Source: Bacillus chungangensis (GTDB taxonomy: Bacteria > Bacillota > Bacilli > Bacillales > Bacillaceae_C). From it: a stretch of 64,000 nucleotides of DNA. The stretch covers positions 62,001 to 126,000 of the forward strand of contig NZ_JAUSTT010000009.1 of assembly GCF_030812995.1 (NCBI RefSeq), written 5' to 3'. Numbering within the stretch: the stretch's first letter is position 1; every line of letters starts with the position of its first letter. A program made the position numbers and the translations under genes. Positions 34,247-41,330 of this stretch are shown here, piece by piece. The notes under the pieces are model-generated. The model was not told where the DNA came from. It worked only from the letters and a program-made list of their open reading frames with translations, and did no database searches.

Positions 34247-36490
34247 TTAGCTATAAACCCCTTTAGCCGCACTTGCTATTTCTTCCTCCAAAGACTTTTC
34301 TATTCTCCTGATGATTGTGTCGATGTCGTATCCATTGTTAATGTCCCCAGTGTTGACTTCCACTGTTGGCGTTAAGGTAACAAAGTTTTGAATGCTTTTC
34401 ATTTCTGCAAGATCGCGCATGACTTTTAGGTCTTCACTAGAAATATCCACTGTGTCATCGATTTTACCTACTCTGTCGACTTTGCCGATGTTGGGTTTAT
34501 TGCCATGTTTGCCTTTATTTCCTTTCTCTTTACCCAATCCTAGTGGATCGAGCATATCACTTCCGAATTCAGGCATATCATAATCAGGCTTAGGACTTTT
34601 AGTCTTATCAAGTGCACCAGTGGCAATATCCTTTCCTTTTTTAAATGCGTCATAAATATTTTTTTCTTCCATTCTATATTTGCTAAAATCTTTAACTTTT
34701 TTATCACTTTTTGGTGCAGTCGCATCTAAAGCGTTGGATACCTTCTTAAAAGTATTGCTAATTTTATTTTGTTTTAAGTCACTTACCCTAATACCGATTT
34801 CAGGAATATTGAATCCAGGTATATGGTTCATAGCTTTTATCAACATATTTATACCAATAATAACACCGTCTATAGCTGCTAAAACTGTTTTAGAAAATGC
34901 ATTAGCAAAATTCTCTGCGCTTAATGCCATATTGTACATCCTATCAACAAAAAATTTAGCCATATCGTGAGCTAACTTTTTAACTGCATATGTTGGGTCT
35001 ATGAAAACATTCGCGATAAATTCTGCAAGTGCTAACATTGCATTCCAGGTTATTGCAATTCCGTTGTATATCAAAGCAAAAAGAGAAGCGAATAAACCTC
35101 CAACAAATCCTGTTATTTGTTCGGTTTTAAGACCAAATGCATTCAATACCCAAATAACTGTTGTGATTGCACCTGCAACTAAAAGAATTGGCCAAGTAAC
35201 TCCAAGCCAAGCTGCTGCAACTGATACCGCTGGTGCCACCATTGCCCACATTTTAGAAACAATTATTCCTAGTTTTATAATTATTAAAGGAAGTAGGACT
35301 GTTGCTAAACCTATTAAGATTGGCTCTAAAATAGGCCATAATTTTCCAACAGCGTTTACTATCATTCCTATAATATTAACGATTTTCAACATAATAGGAA
35401 GAACGATTTGTAGCGATTTTATCGTATAACCAAAAACACCACCGAACACATCTACCCATGGACCTAAGGCTTCTGGCATTTTTTTTATTATATCAATTAA
35501 CTTGTATACCCCATCGGTAATTTTGGGCATGTGCTTTTTTGTAATTTCAGCCCCGGCGTTTCTCCATGCAGAGCGCAATGAATCAATCGCACCTGACCAA
35601 TTTCCTTTACTAGCCTTCATTAGCCCACCAAACTTCGCGGTTGCTCCTTCTAATCCATCAGTACCATTTTTAATACCATCTACTAGCCAAGCTATTGCAG
35701 TGTTAGCTCCAATTACACCTTTTTGAATTTGTTTTTCCATTTCTTCAGCTGTTACCCCGGCCTGATTAGCAAGCATTCTTAACGCAGGAATACCATGATC
35801 ATGGAATCTGTTTACGTCTCCCAACGAGAGTCTGCCGGAAACTTGAATGGATCCGAATACATTAGCGATATCCATGAGTTTTTGTGCACCACCACCCATA
35901 CCTTTTGTGGCGTCACCAATAGCTTGTAGTACTGGAAGTGTGTTTTTTGCTTCCATCCCAAAAGATACCATGTTACGTCCAGCAGTAAGTAAATCAGGAT
36001 AAGAAAAAGGAGTTGTCTTAGCGAAATCCAGCATATCATCCATGTACTTTTGTGCTTTTTTGGCATCACCAAAAAAAGTATTAAAAGCAACAGACGAATC
36101 TTGTCTAAATGCATGGAAATTGACACCTGTGGATATTAAATCTGACATAGTATCCTTAACAGCCCTAAATCCTGAATACGTAGCTGCTACAGCTAGTAAT
36201 TTTTTACCTATGTTTGATGCGAGTTCTGCTCCCTTGTTAAATTGATTATTAAGTTTTTTTTGTTCTTTTTCCGCGCTACTGATAGATTGAGTCATTTTGT
36301 TAATTTCAGCATTAGCTTGTGCTATTTTTTGTCTAGCAACATCAAACTGTTTACCTATATTATTATTTCTATCTACTGATCTATGTAGACTTTCCATAGA
36401 TGATAGCATTATATTCATTGACTGTGTGATGTTTTTAAGTGGACCAGAAAAAGAGTCAAACATTTTTAGAGTTGATGTAACGGTTGCCAA
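34247..36490 (-). CDS. phage tail tape measure protein
   Basis: 747 residues. The N-terminus is coiled coil (KITQSMNIMLSSMESLHRS, NAEINKMTQSISSAEKEQ), then the tape-measure domain (AYSGFRAVKDTM-like, FFGDAKKAQKYMDDMLDFAK, TPFSYPDLLTAGRNMVSFG, LGDVNRFHDHGIPALRML). The middle carries several long hydrophobic helices (about 370-500), as in many Gram-positive tape measures. I choose a TTG at 36490 because AAAGGAGGT lies 6 bases upstream; the longer frame contains that Shine-Dalgarno. The C-terminal 40 residues recur in the small protein at 47938-48222. The length implies a tail of roughly 110 nm if the usual 1.5 A per residue holds. Confidence 0.92.
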   Translation of the reverse strand: MATVTSTLKMFDSFSGPLKNITQSMNIMLSSMESLHRSVDRNNNIGKQFDVARQKIAQANAEINKMTQSISSAEKEQKKLNNQFNKGAELASNIGKKLLAVAATYSGFRAVKDTMSDLISTGVNFHAFRQDSSVAFNTFFGDAKKAQKYMDDMLDFAKTTPFSYPDLLTAGRNMVSFGMEAKNTLPVLQAIGDATKGMGGGAQKLMDIANVFGSIQVSGRLSLGDVNRFHDHGIPALRMLANQAGVTAEEMEKQIQKGVIGANTAIAWLVDGIKNGTDGLEGATAKFGGLMKASKGNWSGAIDSLRSAWRNAGAEITKKHMPKITDGVYKLIDIIKKMPEALGPWVDVFGGVFGYTIKSLQIVLPIMLKIVNIIGMIVNAVGKLWPILEPILIGLATVLLPLIIIKLGIIVSKMWAMVAPAVSVAAAWLGVTWPILLVAGAITTVIWVLNAFGLKTEQITGFVGGLFASLFALIYNGIAITWNAMLALAEFIANVFIDPTYAVKKLAHDMAKFFVDRMYNMALSAENFANAFSKTVLAAIDGVIIGINMLIKAMNHIPGFNIPEIGIRVSDLKQNKISNTFKKVSNALDATAPKSDKKVKDFSKYRMEEKNIYDAFKKGKDIATGALDKTKSPKPDYDMPEFGSDMLDPLGLGKEKGNKGKHGNKPNIGKVDRVGKIDDTVDISSEDLKVMRDLAEMKSIQNFVTLTPTVEVNTGDINNGYDIDTIIRRIEKSLEEEIASAAKGVYS

Positions 36491-36515
36491 TGGCCAACCT
36501 CCTTTCATTGAAATT

Positions 36516-36543
36516 AAAAAACACCCTCATATAGAGAGTGTTA
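36516..36543 (-). terminator. terminator upstream of the tape measure gene
   Basis: AACACTCTC-TATA-TGAGGGTGTT with mismatches, followed by TTTTTTAA on the minus strand. It stops transcription coming from the lysogeny block just before the tape measure. Confidence 0.7.
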
Positions 36544-36638
36544 ATAGAGTTAAATAATGTTATAATATTAACTTGTACAATAGAATCGGCTCTAAGGGCG
36601 GTCTGTGGCTCATCCCCGAAAGAAAGGGGGTGATGCCG

Positions 36639-36722
36639 ATGACAACATTTGAAGCGTTGATGCTCATGCTCACGTTTGGGTTACTTATTGTAGCTTTGTT
36701 GTCACAAGACAAAAAGAAATAG
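36639..36722 (+). CDS. type I toxin, holin-like peptide (TxpA/BsrG-like family)
   Basis: 27 residues: MTTFEALMLMLTFGLLIVAL, then LSQDKKK. The opening M-T-x-F/Y-E-A-L-M-x-M, single TM and lysine tail define the putative holin-like toxin family of Bacillus type I modules. I start at the ATG at 36639, 8 bases after AAAGGGGG; an ATG two codons earlier is too close to it. A TATAAT at 36561-36566 and a GTGGCT-rich leader precede it. It lies opposite to the late operon. Excess peptide would depolarise the membrane; an antisense RNA from the 3' side should repress it. Confidence 0.82.
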   Translation: MTTFEALMLMLTFGLLIVALLSQDKKK

Positions 36723-36856
36723 ACCGCCCTTGACTAGGTCTACGGTCTATTTCAGTAGGTCTTAATGAGCCACTCCGCTTTTTGGAGACGTCTATTTGTA
36801 CATAACCGTGGGTGTTGGTAGCACCTGCGGTCTTTTTTATTCTATGCTTATTTTCA
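36711..36856 (-). ncRNA. putative antisense antitoxin RNA, overlapping the toxin mRNA 3' end
   Basis: A TATAAT box on the minus strand near 36862 would start an RNA of about 140 nt that ends at hairpin AATAGACCG ... CGGTCTATT plus a T-rich tail (36711-36752), overlapping the toxin stop codon. The toxin mRNA has its own terminator ACCG-GGTG/CACC-CGGT plus TTTTTT (36804-36838). Converging overlapping 3' ends are the txpA/ratA and bsrG/SR4 design. No transcript evidence is available here. Confidence 0.65.
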
Positions 36857-37124
36857 TTATACTATAACATTCTGAACAAGAAAAGATAATCACACTCTCA
36901 TACCGCAGTTACAAATCACTGTGATAAAGATGGGGTTATAACTTATAACGTCATCGATAGGTTAGGCAGAAATCAACAAAAGAAGTTCCTTTTTCAAGTT
37001 AGCCTCGCTTTTTATTTCAATCCGCACATTCATACAGGATACAGCACAATTTTTGATAAAATAACTTTTTCCTTTAGTTCGATATAGAGAAATATCCCTA
37101 GAAATTCATGTTCACTTCACATTC

Positions 37125-37235
37125 GCACTTGAAAAAATAGACCTCCCTTGAGCCTCAGAAACTTATGGAGATGGTCTATTCTTTTTACCATATAAGCCTC
37201 TCTTGATAGGAAAGTCTATTGTACTTAACAGTTTA
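37125..37235. pseudogene. relic of a second type I antitoxin region
   Basis: AATAGACCTCCC ... GGTCTATTCTTTTT followed by GTCTATTGTACTTAAC mirrors AATAGACCG ... GGTCTATT and GTCTATTTGTACATAAC of 36717-36805. No toxin ORF remains upstream. It looks like a duplicated and decayed module. Confidence 0.45.
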
Positions 37236-37258
37236 TCAAAGATAATCACCCCTTTCAA

Positions 37259-37284
37259 ATAAAAACACCCTTGTTAGGGTGTTT
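37259..37284 (-). terminator. terminator after the 64-residue gene
   Basis: AAACACCC and GGGTGTTT around a 6-base loop, followed by TTATTTG on the minus strand. Confidence 0.7.
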
Positions 37285-37477
37285 AATCTAGTGAAATCCT
37301 TGCTTCCGTTACTTTACCGAAAGCTAACATAGTTTCATGCCACTTTCTATTCAGTTGAGCTATTTTCTCTAAAGTCTCATCATCCCTTCCTTGTAACTCG
37401 TCAGCAAAAGCATTAAATAATCTCGCCTTCTCATTCCATACTTCCCAAAAGTTATTACGAATTTGTGCACTATCCAT
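37283..37477 (-). CDS. small phage protein, unknown
   Basis: 64 residues, predicted all-helical and acidic: IRNNFWEVWNEKARLFNAFA, then QGRDDETLEKIAQLNRKWHE. No Cys, no TM. GGGAGGAGAAACT before the ATG is a good Shine-Dalgarno and a terminator follows, so it is a real monocistronic gene. Not recognised. Confidence 0.65.
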   Translation of the reverse strand: MDSAQIRNNFWEVWNEKARLFNAFADELQGRDDETLEKIAQLNRKWHETMLAFGKVTEARISLD

Positions 37478-37499
37478 AGTTTCTCCTCCCTGAAATTGG

Positions 37500-37612
37500 A
37501 GGCAATACCCACTTTTAAAATGATGTCAATTAGGTTATAATGTATGTACTTAATTCGTGGGGTATTGCCCCTTTATTCGACCACTACTTAAGCTGCAACT
37601 TAAATAGTGGTT
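37500..37612 (+). ncRNA. possible small RNA with long-range complementarity
   Basis: A TATAAT at 37542-37547 (plus) could start an RNA of about 65 nt ending in the strong hairpin CCACTATTTAAGTTGCAGC / its partner with TTTTTTT (37581-37612). GGCAATACCC (37501-37510) and GGGTATTGCC (37560-37569) are perfect complements about 50 bases apart and overlap the leader of the 64-residue gene on the other strand. Suggestive of RNA control, not proven. Confidence 0.4.
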
Positions 37613-37667
37613 TTTTTATTTAATTTTAATAGATACAAATTTCCCTTTTTATTCTCCTCATAAACCA

Positions 37668-38486
37668 CTAGATCACATTCTCCTTTGCAAGGAATTTATT
37701 TACGAAGTAAATTTGCCCCTTCCCAGTAATCTTTGGAGTTCTGGTTTTCTTCATTTCTCCATTATTTCCTGTTCTCAATCCATGCTTAATTTCTATTAAT
37801 CTCAAATCAAGGCTCCTTTGAGTCGGCATATTCCACATATCACCTTTACGTTTACAAAGATAACCATTATCTCTAAGCCAACTGAACAACCTCTTCTCTC
37901 CTATATCAACACCCTTTTGCTTCAATACAGCAGCTAAATCTTTCACTAATACTGTATCTCTAGAAACAGTTACAGCTTCCGCATAAATCACTTTAGGTCT
38001 TTGAATTTCTAATGTTTTGAGCGCCTTTTCTTTTTCTTCTCGTTCTACTTTTATTTGATTAGCAAGATGAATAATTGTATCTGGGTTAAGCAGAACTTCC
38101 TCCACTTTATCTGGAGTAAGATATGCACCATGTTTTTGAATTGATGGAAGCATGTCCTCGTATAACCAATCTTGAAACGGTTCAGCTTTAGGTTTCTCAG
38201 ATTTACCAAATACACGATTCAGTGCTAAGTTTGTAATAAAAGCTTCTCCTGTATTGTGTAATTTTCTAATTCGGCGATTCACCGAAATAGAAAGATCGCT
38301 ATTTCTAACAATGAATACCTGACCTTCTTTACAAAATTTTGTTACTTCTTCTGTTCTTGCATATTCAAGAGCCTTCGAAACACTCTTTGCCAAAATAAGA
38401 AAGTCCCCATGAAAGTCAAATTTTAAGTCATTTTTAGTCAAAATTAACACTTCATACTGTCCTTCAAAAAGCATTAAATTATTCAT
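37668..38486 (-). CDS. phage antirepressor (Bro-N plus KilA-C type)
   Basis: 272 residues. The N-terminal Bro-like domain (FHGDFLILAKSVSKALEYAR, FITNLALNRVFGKSEKP, PFQDWLYEDMLPSIQKHGAY) is followed by a C-terminal antirepressor domain (VLVKDLAAVLKQKGVDIGEK, LFSWLRDNGYL, RTPKITGKGQIYFVNKFL). Such proteins bind repressors and trigger lytic growth. It follows the small XRE gene on the same strand, 12 bases downstream. Confidence 0.9.
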   Translation of the reverse strand: MNNLMLFEGQYEVLILTKNDLKFDFHGDFLILAKSVSKALEYARTEEVTKFCKEGQVFIVRNSDLSISVNRRIRKLHNTGEAFITNLALNRVFGKSEKPKAEPFQDWLYEDMLPSIQKHGAYLTPDKVEEVLLNPDTIIHLANQIKVEREEKEKALKTLEIQRPKVIYAEAVTVSRDTVLVKDLAAVLKQKGVDIGEKRLFSWLRDNGYLCKRKGDMWNMPTQRSLDLRLIEIKHGLRTGNNGEMKKTRTPKITGKGQIYFVNKFLAKENVI

Positions 38487-38497
38487 TCATACCCCTC

Positions 38498-38713
38498 CTA
38501 AGCAATATTTTCACTTTTTTCATATTCCAATATCTCTCCAACACCACACTCCAAATAGGAACACAATTTACTGAGCGTTTCAAATTTAACCCCTTTTCCA
38601 CTTTCATGAAACAAAGAACTAAGTGTAGCGCGTGAAAGCCCTGTGTCTCTTGATACATCAGAAATATTTATTCTTTTTTTTGCTAATAAGATTGGTAGAT
38701 TAGATTTAATCAC
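38498..38713 (-). CDS. XRE-family regulator (Cro-like)
   Basis: 71 residues, a bare HTH of the HTH_26 type: MIKSNLPILLAKKRINISDV, then SRDTGLSRATLSSLFHESGK and FETLSKLCSYLECGVGEILE. No extra domain, so Cro-like. It is divergent from and clearly paralogous to the longer XRE protein at 38872. A dyad (38738-38757) lies before its start. Likely the lytic-side regulator of a cI/cro-like switch. Confidence 0.9.
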   Translation of the reverse strand: MIKSNLPILLAKKRINISDVSRDTGLSRATLSSLFHESGKGVKFETLSKLCSYLECGVGEILEYEKSENIA

Positions 38714-38737
38714 ATTTTCACCTCCATGAATATCATT

Positions 38738-38757
38738 TTGCTACTATGTCATAGCAA
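38738..38757. promoter_or_regulatory. dyad in the divergent XRE intergenic region
   Basis: TTGCTA and TAGCAA around 8 bases, 25 bases upstream of the small XRE gene. Two related sequences, TTTACAACTATA (38758) and GTTACAATGTATA (38810), lie further along. These are candidate operators for the two regulators. Confidence 0.5.
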
Positions 38758-38871
38758 TTTACAACTATATATTAGCTTTATATGTTTTCTTTGTCAACCT
38801 CATTTTGTTGTTACAATGTATAAAATTGCTTATACTTGATATCATAATGACTAATAAAGAGGTGACACATT

Positions 38872-39393
38872 TTGATTAAATGCAATTTAGCAGTCTTAAT
38901 GGCCGAAAGAGGATTGAATATAACTAAACTTTCAAAAGACACCGGAATATCAAGAAATGCATTAAGTTCCTTATACCATAACACCGGAAAAGGAATTCAA
39001 TACGATACCTTAGATACATTATGCGACTATTTCGATGTGCCGGTAGAAAGATTGCTTACTCACTTAAAAGTACTTTTTTCATGTAAAACTTCAGAATGGA
39101 TTGAAAAAGATCATCATTTAGAAATTGATGGGGAACTGTTGATTTATGATCAACCTATACCATGTCGTCTCGAAATATATATTCTAGAAAAAGATATACT
39201 TAAAGAAGGCATCGATGAATTTACTTCTTTATGTATAAGTGTAAATCTTTATAGAGAAGCTGCTCATTTTCCTACAGTACTACCAGAAGAACAATTAAAA
39301 GCTCTTATTTTTGATAATATTTTCGAAATCCTTGCTAATACTTATAATGATCTTGTAGTTTTATCTATTAACCTTAACCAAAAATTCATTTAA
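38872..39393 (+). CDS. XRE-family repressor with C-terminal domain (CI-like)
   Basis: 173 residues. Residues 1-65 are an HTH_26 domain (LMAERGLNITKLSKDTGISR, NALSSLYHNTGKGIQYDTL) closely similar to the divergent Cro-like protein. The remaining 108 residues (CKTSEWIEKDHHLEIDGELL, LFDNIFEILANTYN-like) are a mixed alpha/beta domain, probably for oligomerisation. No Ser-Lys protease dyad is obvious, so it may respond to an antirepressor rather than RecA; the antirepressor gene is adjacent. The start is a TTG behind AGAGGTGA. Confidence 0.85.
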   Translation: MIKCNLAVLMAERGLNITKLSKDTGISRNALSSLYHNTGKGIQYDTLDTLCDYFDVPVERLLTHLKVLFSCKTSEWIEKDHHLEIDGELLIYDQPIPCRLEIYILEKDILKEGIDEFTSLCISVNLYREAAHFPTVLPEEQLKALIFDNIFEILANTYNDLVVLSINLNQKFI

Positions 39394-39448
39394 AGGTTGT
39401 TGTTGGAGTTTACATACTCATAATAAGTTCTAAAGATAAAAACCAAAA

Positions 39449-39498
39449 AGGACAGACGGGTAGCACTCGATAGAGCGGTGCTTCCGCAGCTGTCCTTA
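39449..39498. other. long nested hairpin after the repressor gene
   Basis: AAGGACAG and CTGTCCTT enclose a second pair GG-AGCAC / GTGCT-CC. The fold covers 50 bases. No T-tract follows on the plus strand; it may be a terminator without a strong tract or a structured RNA. Confidence 0.45.
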
Positions 39499-39588
39499 TT
39501 CTGAATATATTAATTTATTTTAAATATACATATCATTACATCTCTTGTCAACCGTTTTCTTTCTTTTGAAATAGATTATTGAGACTAA

Positions 39589-40185
39589 TTAACGAATTTT
39601 TATTTTAACAATTTCTTTGCCTTCTCCAATGAATACATCTATACTTTCTGACGCTTCAACCACATTATCTGGCATTTCAATTACGACGAATCCGTTGCCA
39701 GTTGCTAGTGGCTGCACATTTTGGGCACTCAAATCACTTGTTAAAAGAGTAGTTAACTTTTCATATTCATACTTCTCATTGTACATAGCTTTTATTTGCG
39801 TTCCACCTATTGTATCGGTGAATGAATCAGCTTTAGTTCCTTTATTAGTGACAGTAAATCTTAAAACTAAGAATTTATTTCCTTCATCAGCTGATGACTC
39901 AAACATATCGCTACTTACTGTTTGGTTAAACTCAAAAGAATCTAGTTTGACTTCCCAATCCTTATAATTAAATACTTCTCCAACATTTGCAATTATTGTT
40001 TCTTGGACAGTTTCTGATTCCTCTTCTTCCGTTTCAACTTCATCTTTTTTTGTAGCGTTTTCTTTTACTTTTTCCTTCTCATTACTTTTTTCAACCCCAG
40101 ATGCTTCTTCACCTGCATTACCACAACCTACTAATGAGAAACAAAGTAAAAATATTAGCCCTATAATTGTAAGTTTCTTCAACAT
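39589..40185 (-). CDS. DUF4352 lipoprotein, possible lysogenic-conversion gene
   Basis: 198 residues. Lipoprotein signal (LTIIGLIFLLCFSLVGC, lipidated Cys about residue 21), a highly charged linker rich in Lys and Glu (about 25-62), then an Ig-like DUF4352 domain (VFNYKDWEVKLDSFEFNQ, KFLVLRFTVTNKGTKADSF, GNGFVVIEMPDNV). Such lipoproteins are common in Firmicutes. Phage-borne lipoproteins can block superinfection, as Ltp of TP-J34 does, but that function here is only a hypothesis. It lies in the accessory block between tail chaperone and tape measure. Confidence 0.85.
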   Translation of the reverse strand: MLKKLTIIGLIFLLCFSLVGCGNAGEEASGVEKSNEKEKVKENATKKDEVETEEEESETVQETIIANVGEVFNYKDWEVKLDSFEFNQTVSSDMFESSADEGNKFLVLRFTVTNKGTKADSFTDTIGGTQIKAMYNEKYEYEKLTTLLTSDLSAQNVQPLATGNGFVVIEMPDNVVEASESIDVFIGEGKEIVKIKIR

Positions 40186-40248
40186 GAATCCCCCTTTTTT
40201 GATTTTTTATACAACTCTTATTCTACCAAAAAAGGGAATGCAATAAGG

Positions 40249-40841
40249 CTATTTACTCAGTTTAGCCATTTCCTTTTTCTCTTTCTCTATATACATATCG
40301 ATAACAGTCATTACGAACGCTTTTTCTTTTCGAGGAAGAGACAGGAATTCACTTGGCCACTTCTGAAACTTGTGGAGGGAGTAGTATGCATAGTTCGCCT
40401 CGCTATCTCCCTCCTCAATTAGTTTTTTGCTTCATCTTTCAGATCTTCCATGTCCTTGTCATATCCGTTTATCTCTTTAACCTTTTCGGCAAGCTCCCCG
40501 TATTCACCTGACAATAGCATTTTTTTCAAAAGCATACCAGCTCCTATAACACCATATGATTTTTGCAATTCAGCATCCTTTAAGTTTGGATAGACTACAC
40601 TAGCGACCATAAGTTTATTAATGTATTCTTCATCGTCAATCTCAGTTACGTAACCTCTTCCCTTAACTTTTTTTCGTTTTGTTGCTGATTTTCTGATTTC
40701 CTCATTTTCAATCTCATCCATCCCTCGTAGTTTCCATGGGATTGGTTTACCATTTTCATCCTTAAATCTATCGGAAATTACAAATTCCTCTGTAATTTCA
40801 GCTTGTACATTTTGTGCAAAAAACGCTTGTAAATCACTCAT
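40249..40841 (-). CDS. tail assembly chaperone -1 frameshift product
   Basis: A -1 slip at A AAA AAC (40422-40428), one codon before the stop of the upstream frame, joins the 140-residue protein to a second frame of 57 codons (ANYAYYSLHKFQKWPSEFL, then LPRKEKAFVMTVIDMYIEK) ending at 40249. The extension has no convincing start of its own. A stem GGAGGGAG / CTCCCTCC begins 7 bases after the slippery site. This is the lambda G/GT arrangement used in tail assembly: the short form and the fusion both wrap the tape measure. The tape measure gene lies 3.7 kb downstream instead of next door. Confidence 0.85.
40374..40428 (-). promoter_or_regulatory. -1 programmed frameshift signal
   Basis: Slippery heptamer A AAA AAC (40422-40428) with the zero-frame stop TAA next, a 7-base spacer, then an 8-bp perfect G/C-rich stem (40407-40414 with 40374-40381) enclosing a 25-base loop. 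All three classical elements are present in the right order and spacing. Confidence 0.85.
40419..40841 (-). CDS. xkdN: tail assembly chaperone, XkdN-like (short form)
   Basis: 140 residues: LQAFFAQNVQAEITEEFVIS, RFKDENGKPIPWKLRGMDEI, ENEEIRKSATKRKKVKGRGY, MVASVVYPNLKDAELQKSYG. This is the phage XkdN-like chaperone family encoded between tail tube and tape measure. It ends DLKDEAKN at the slippery site, so it is also the N-terminal part of the fusion at 40249-40841. Confidence 0.9.
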   Translation of the reverse strand: MSDLQAFFAQNVQAEITEEFVISDRFKDENGKPIPWKLRGMDEIENEEIRKSATKRKKVKGRGYVTEIDDEEYINKLMVASVVYPNLKDAELQKSYGVIGAGMLLKKMLLSGEYGELAEKVKEINGYDKDMEDLKDEAKN

Positions 40842-40864
40842 ATTGTTATTCCTCCTAATATTTT

Positions 40865-41329
40865 TTATCCTAAAATCGGTTTTCCGAAACTGTCTAAAAT
40901 ATCCACATCTTCATAAGTGAAAGATACTTCTTCGTCTAAGTATTCACTATCAACATCCAATTTCGCCATAAATGCTTCATCCAAGTTCACGAACTTCAAG
41001 AGTGTTGTTTGTTTACCGATGCTAGATGTTGGATCTTCATTAATAACCTGCATATCGAAATACGTATCCTTGCCTGTTTTAATATACTCTAGCATCAACT
41101 TCCGAAATAATGTCGTAGCATAGTAGATCGTCATTGTTCCAGTACCTGCCCAACCTGCCGCTTTATGCTGTTCACCGCGATGTCCTAACGATTTCATCGA
41201 TGACTTTTTCTTATCTGCTTTTGCTTCGATTTTTTTAGCATAAAACATTTCTTCGACATTACCGTTTATAATGGCATAAGCCTTGCCTTCCTGACCGCTA
41301 ATCGCATCTTTTGCTCTAAAAAATCCCAC
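40865..41329 (-). CDS. xkdM: phage tail tube protein (XkdM)
   Basis: 154 residues of the XkdM/DUF2001 family: FRAKDAISGQEGKAYAIING, SMKSLGHRGEQHKAAGWAGT, MTIYYATTLFRKLMLEYIKT, EVSFTYEDVDILDSF. It polymerises into the inner tube of the contractile tail. It directly follows the sheath gene, the usual order. Confidence 0.92.
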   Translation of the reverse strand: MGFFRAKDAISGQEGKAYAIINGNVEEMFYAKKIEAKADKKKSSMKSLGHRGEQHKAAGWAGTGTMTIYYATTLFRKLMLEYIKTGKDTYFDMQVINEDPTSSIGKQTTLLKFVNLDEAFMAKLDVDSEYLDEEVSFTYEDVDILDSFGKPILG

Positions 41330-41330
41330 A

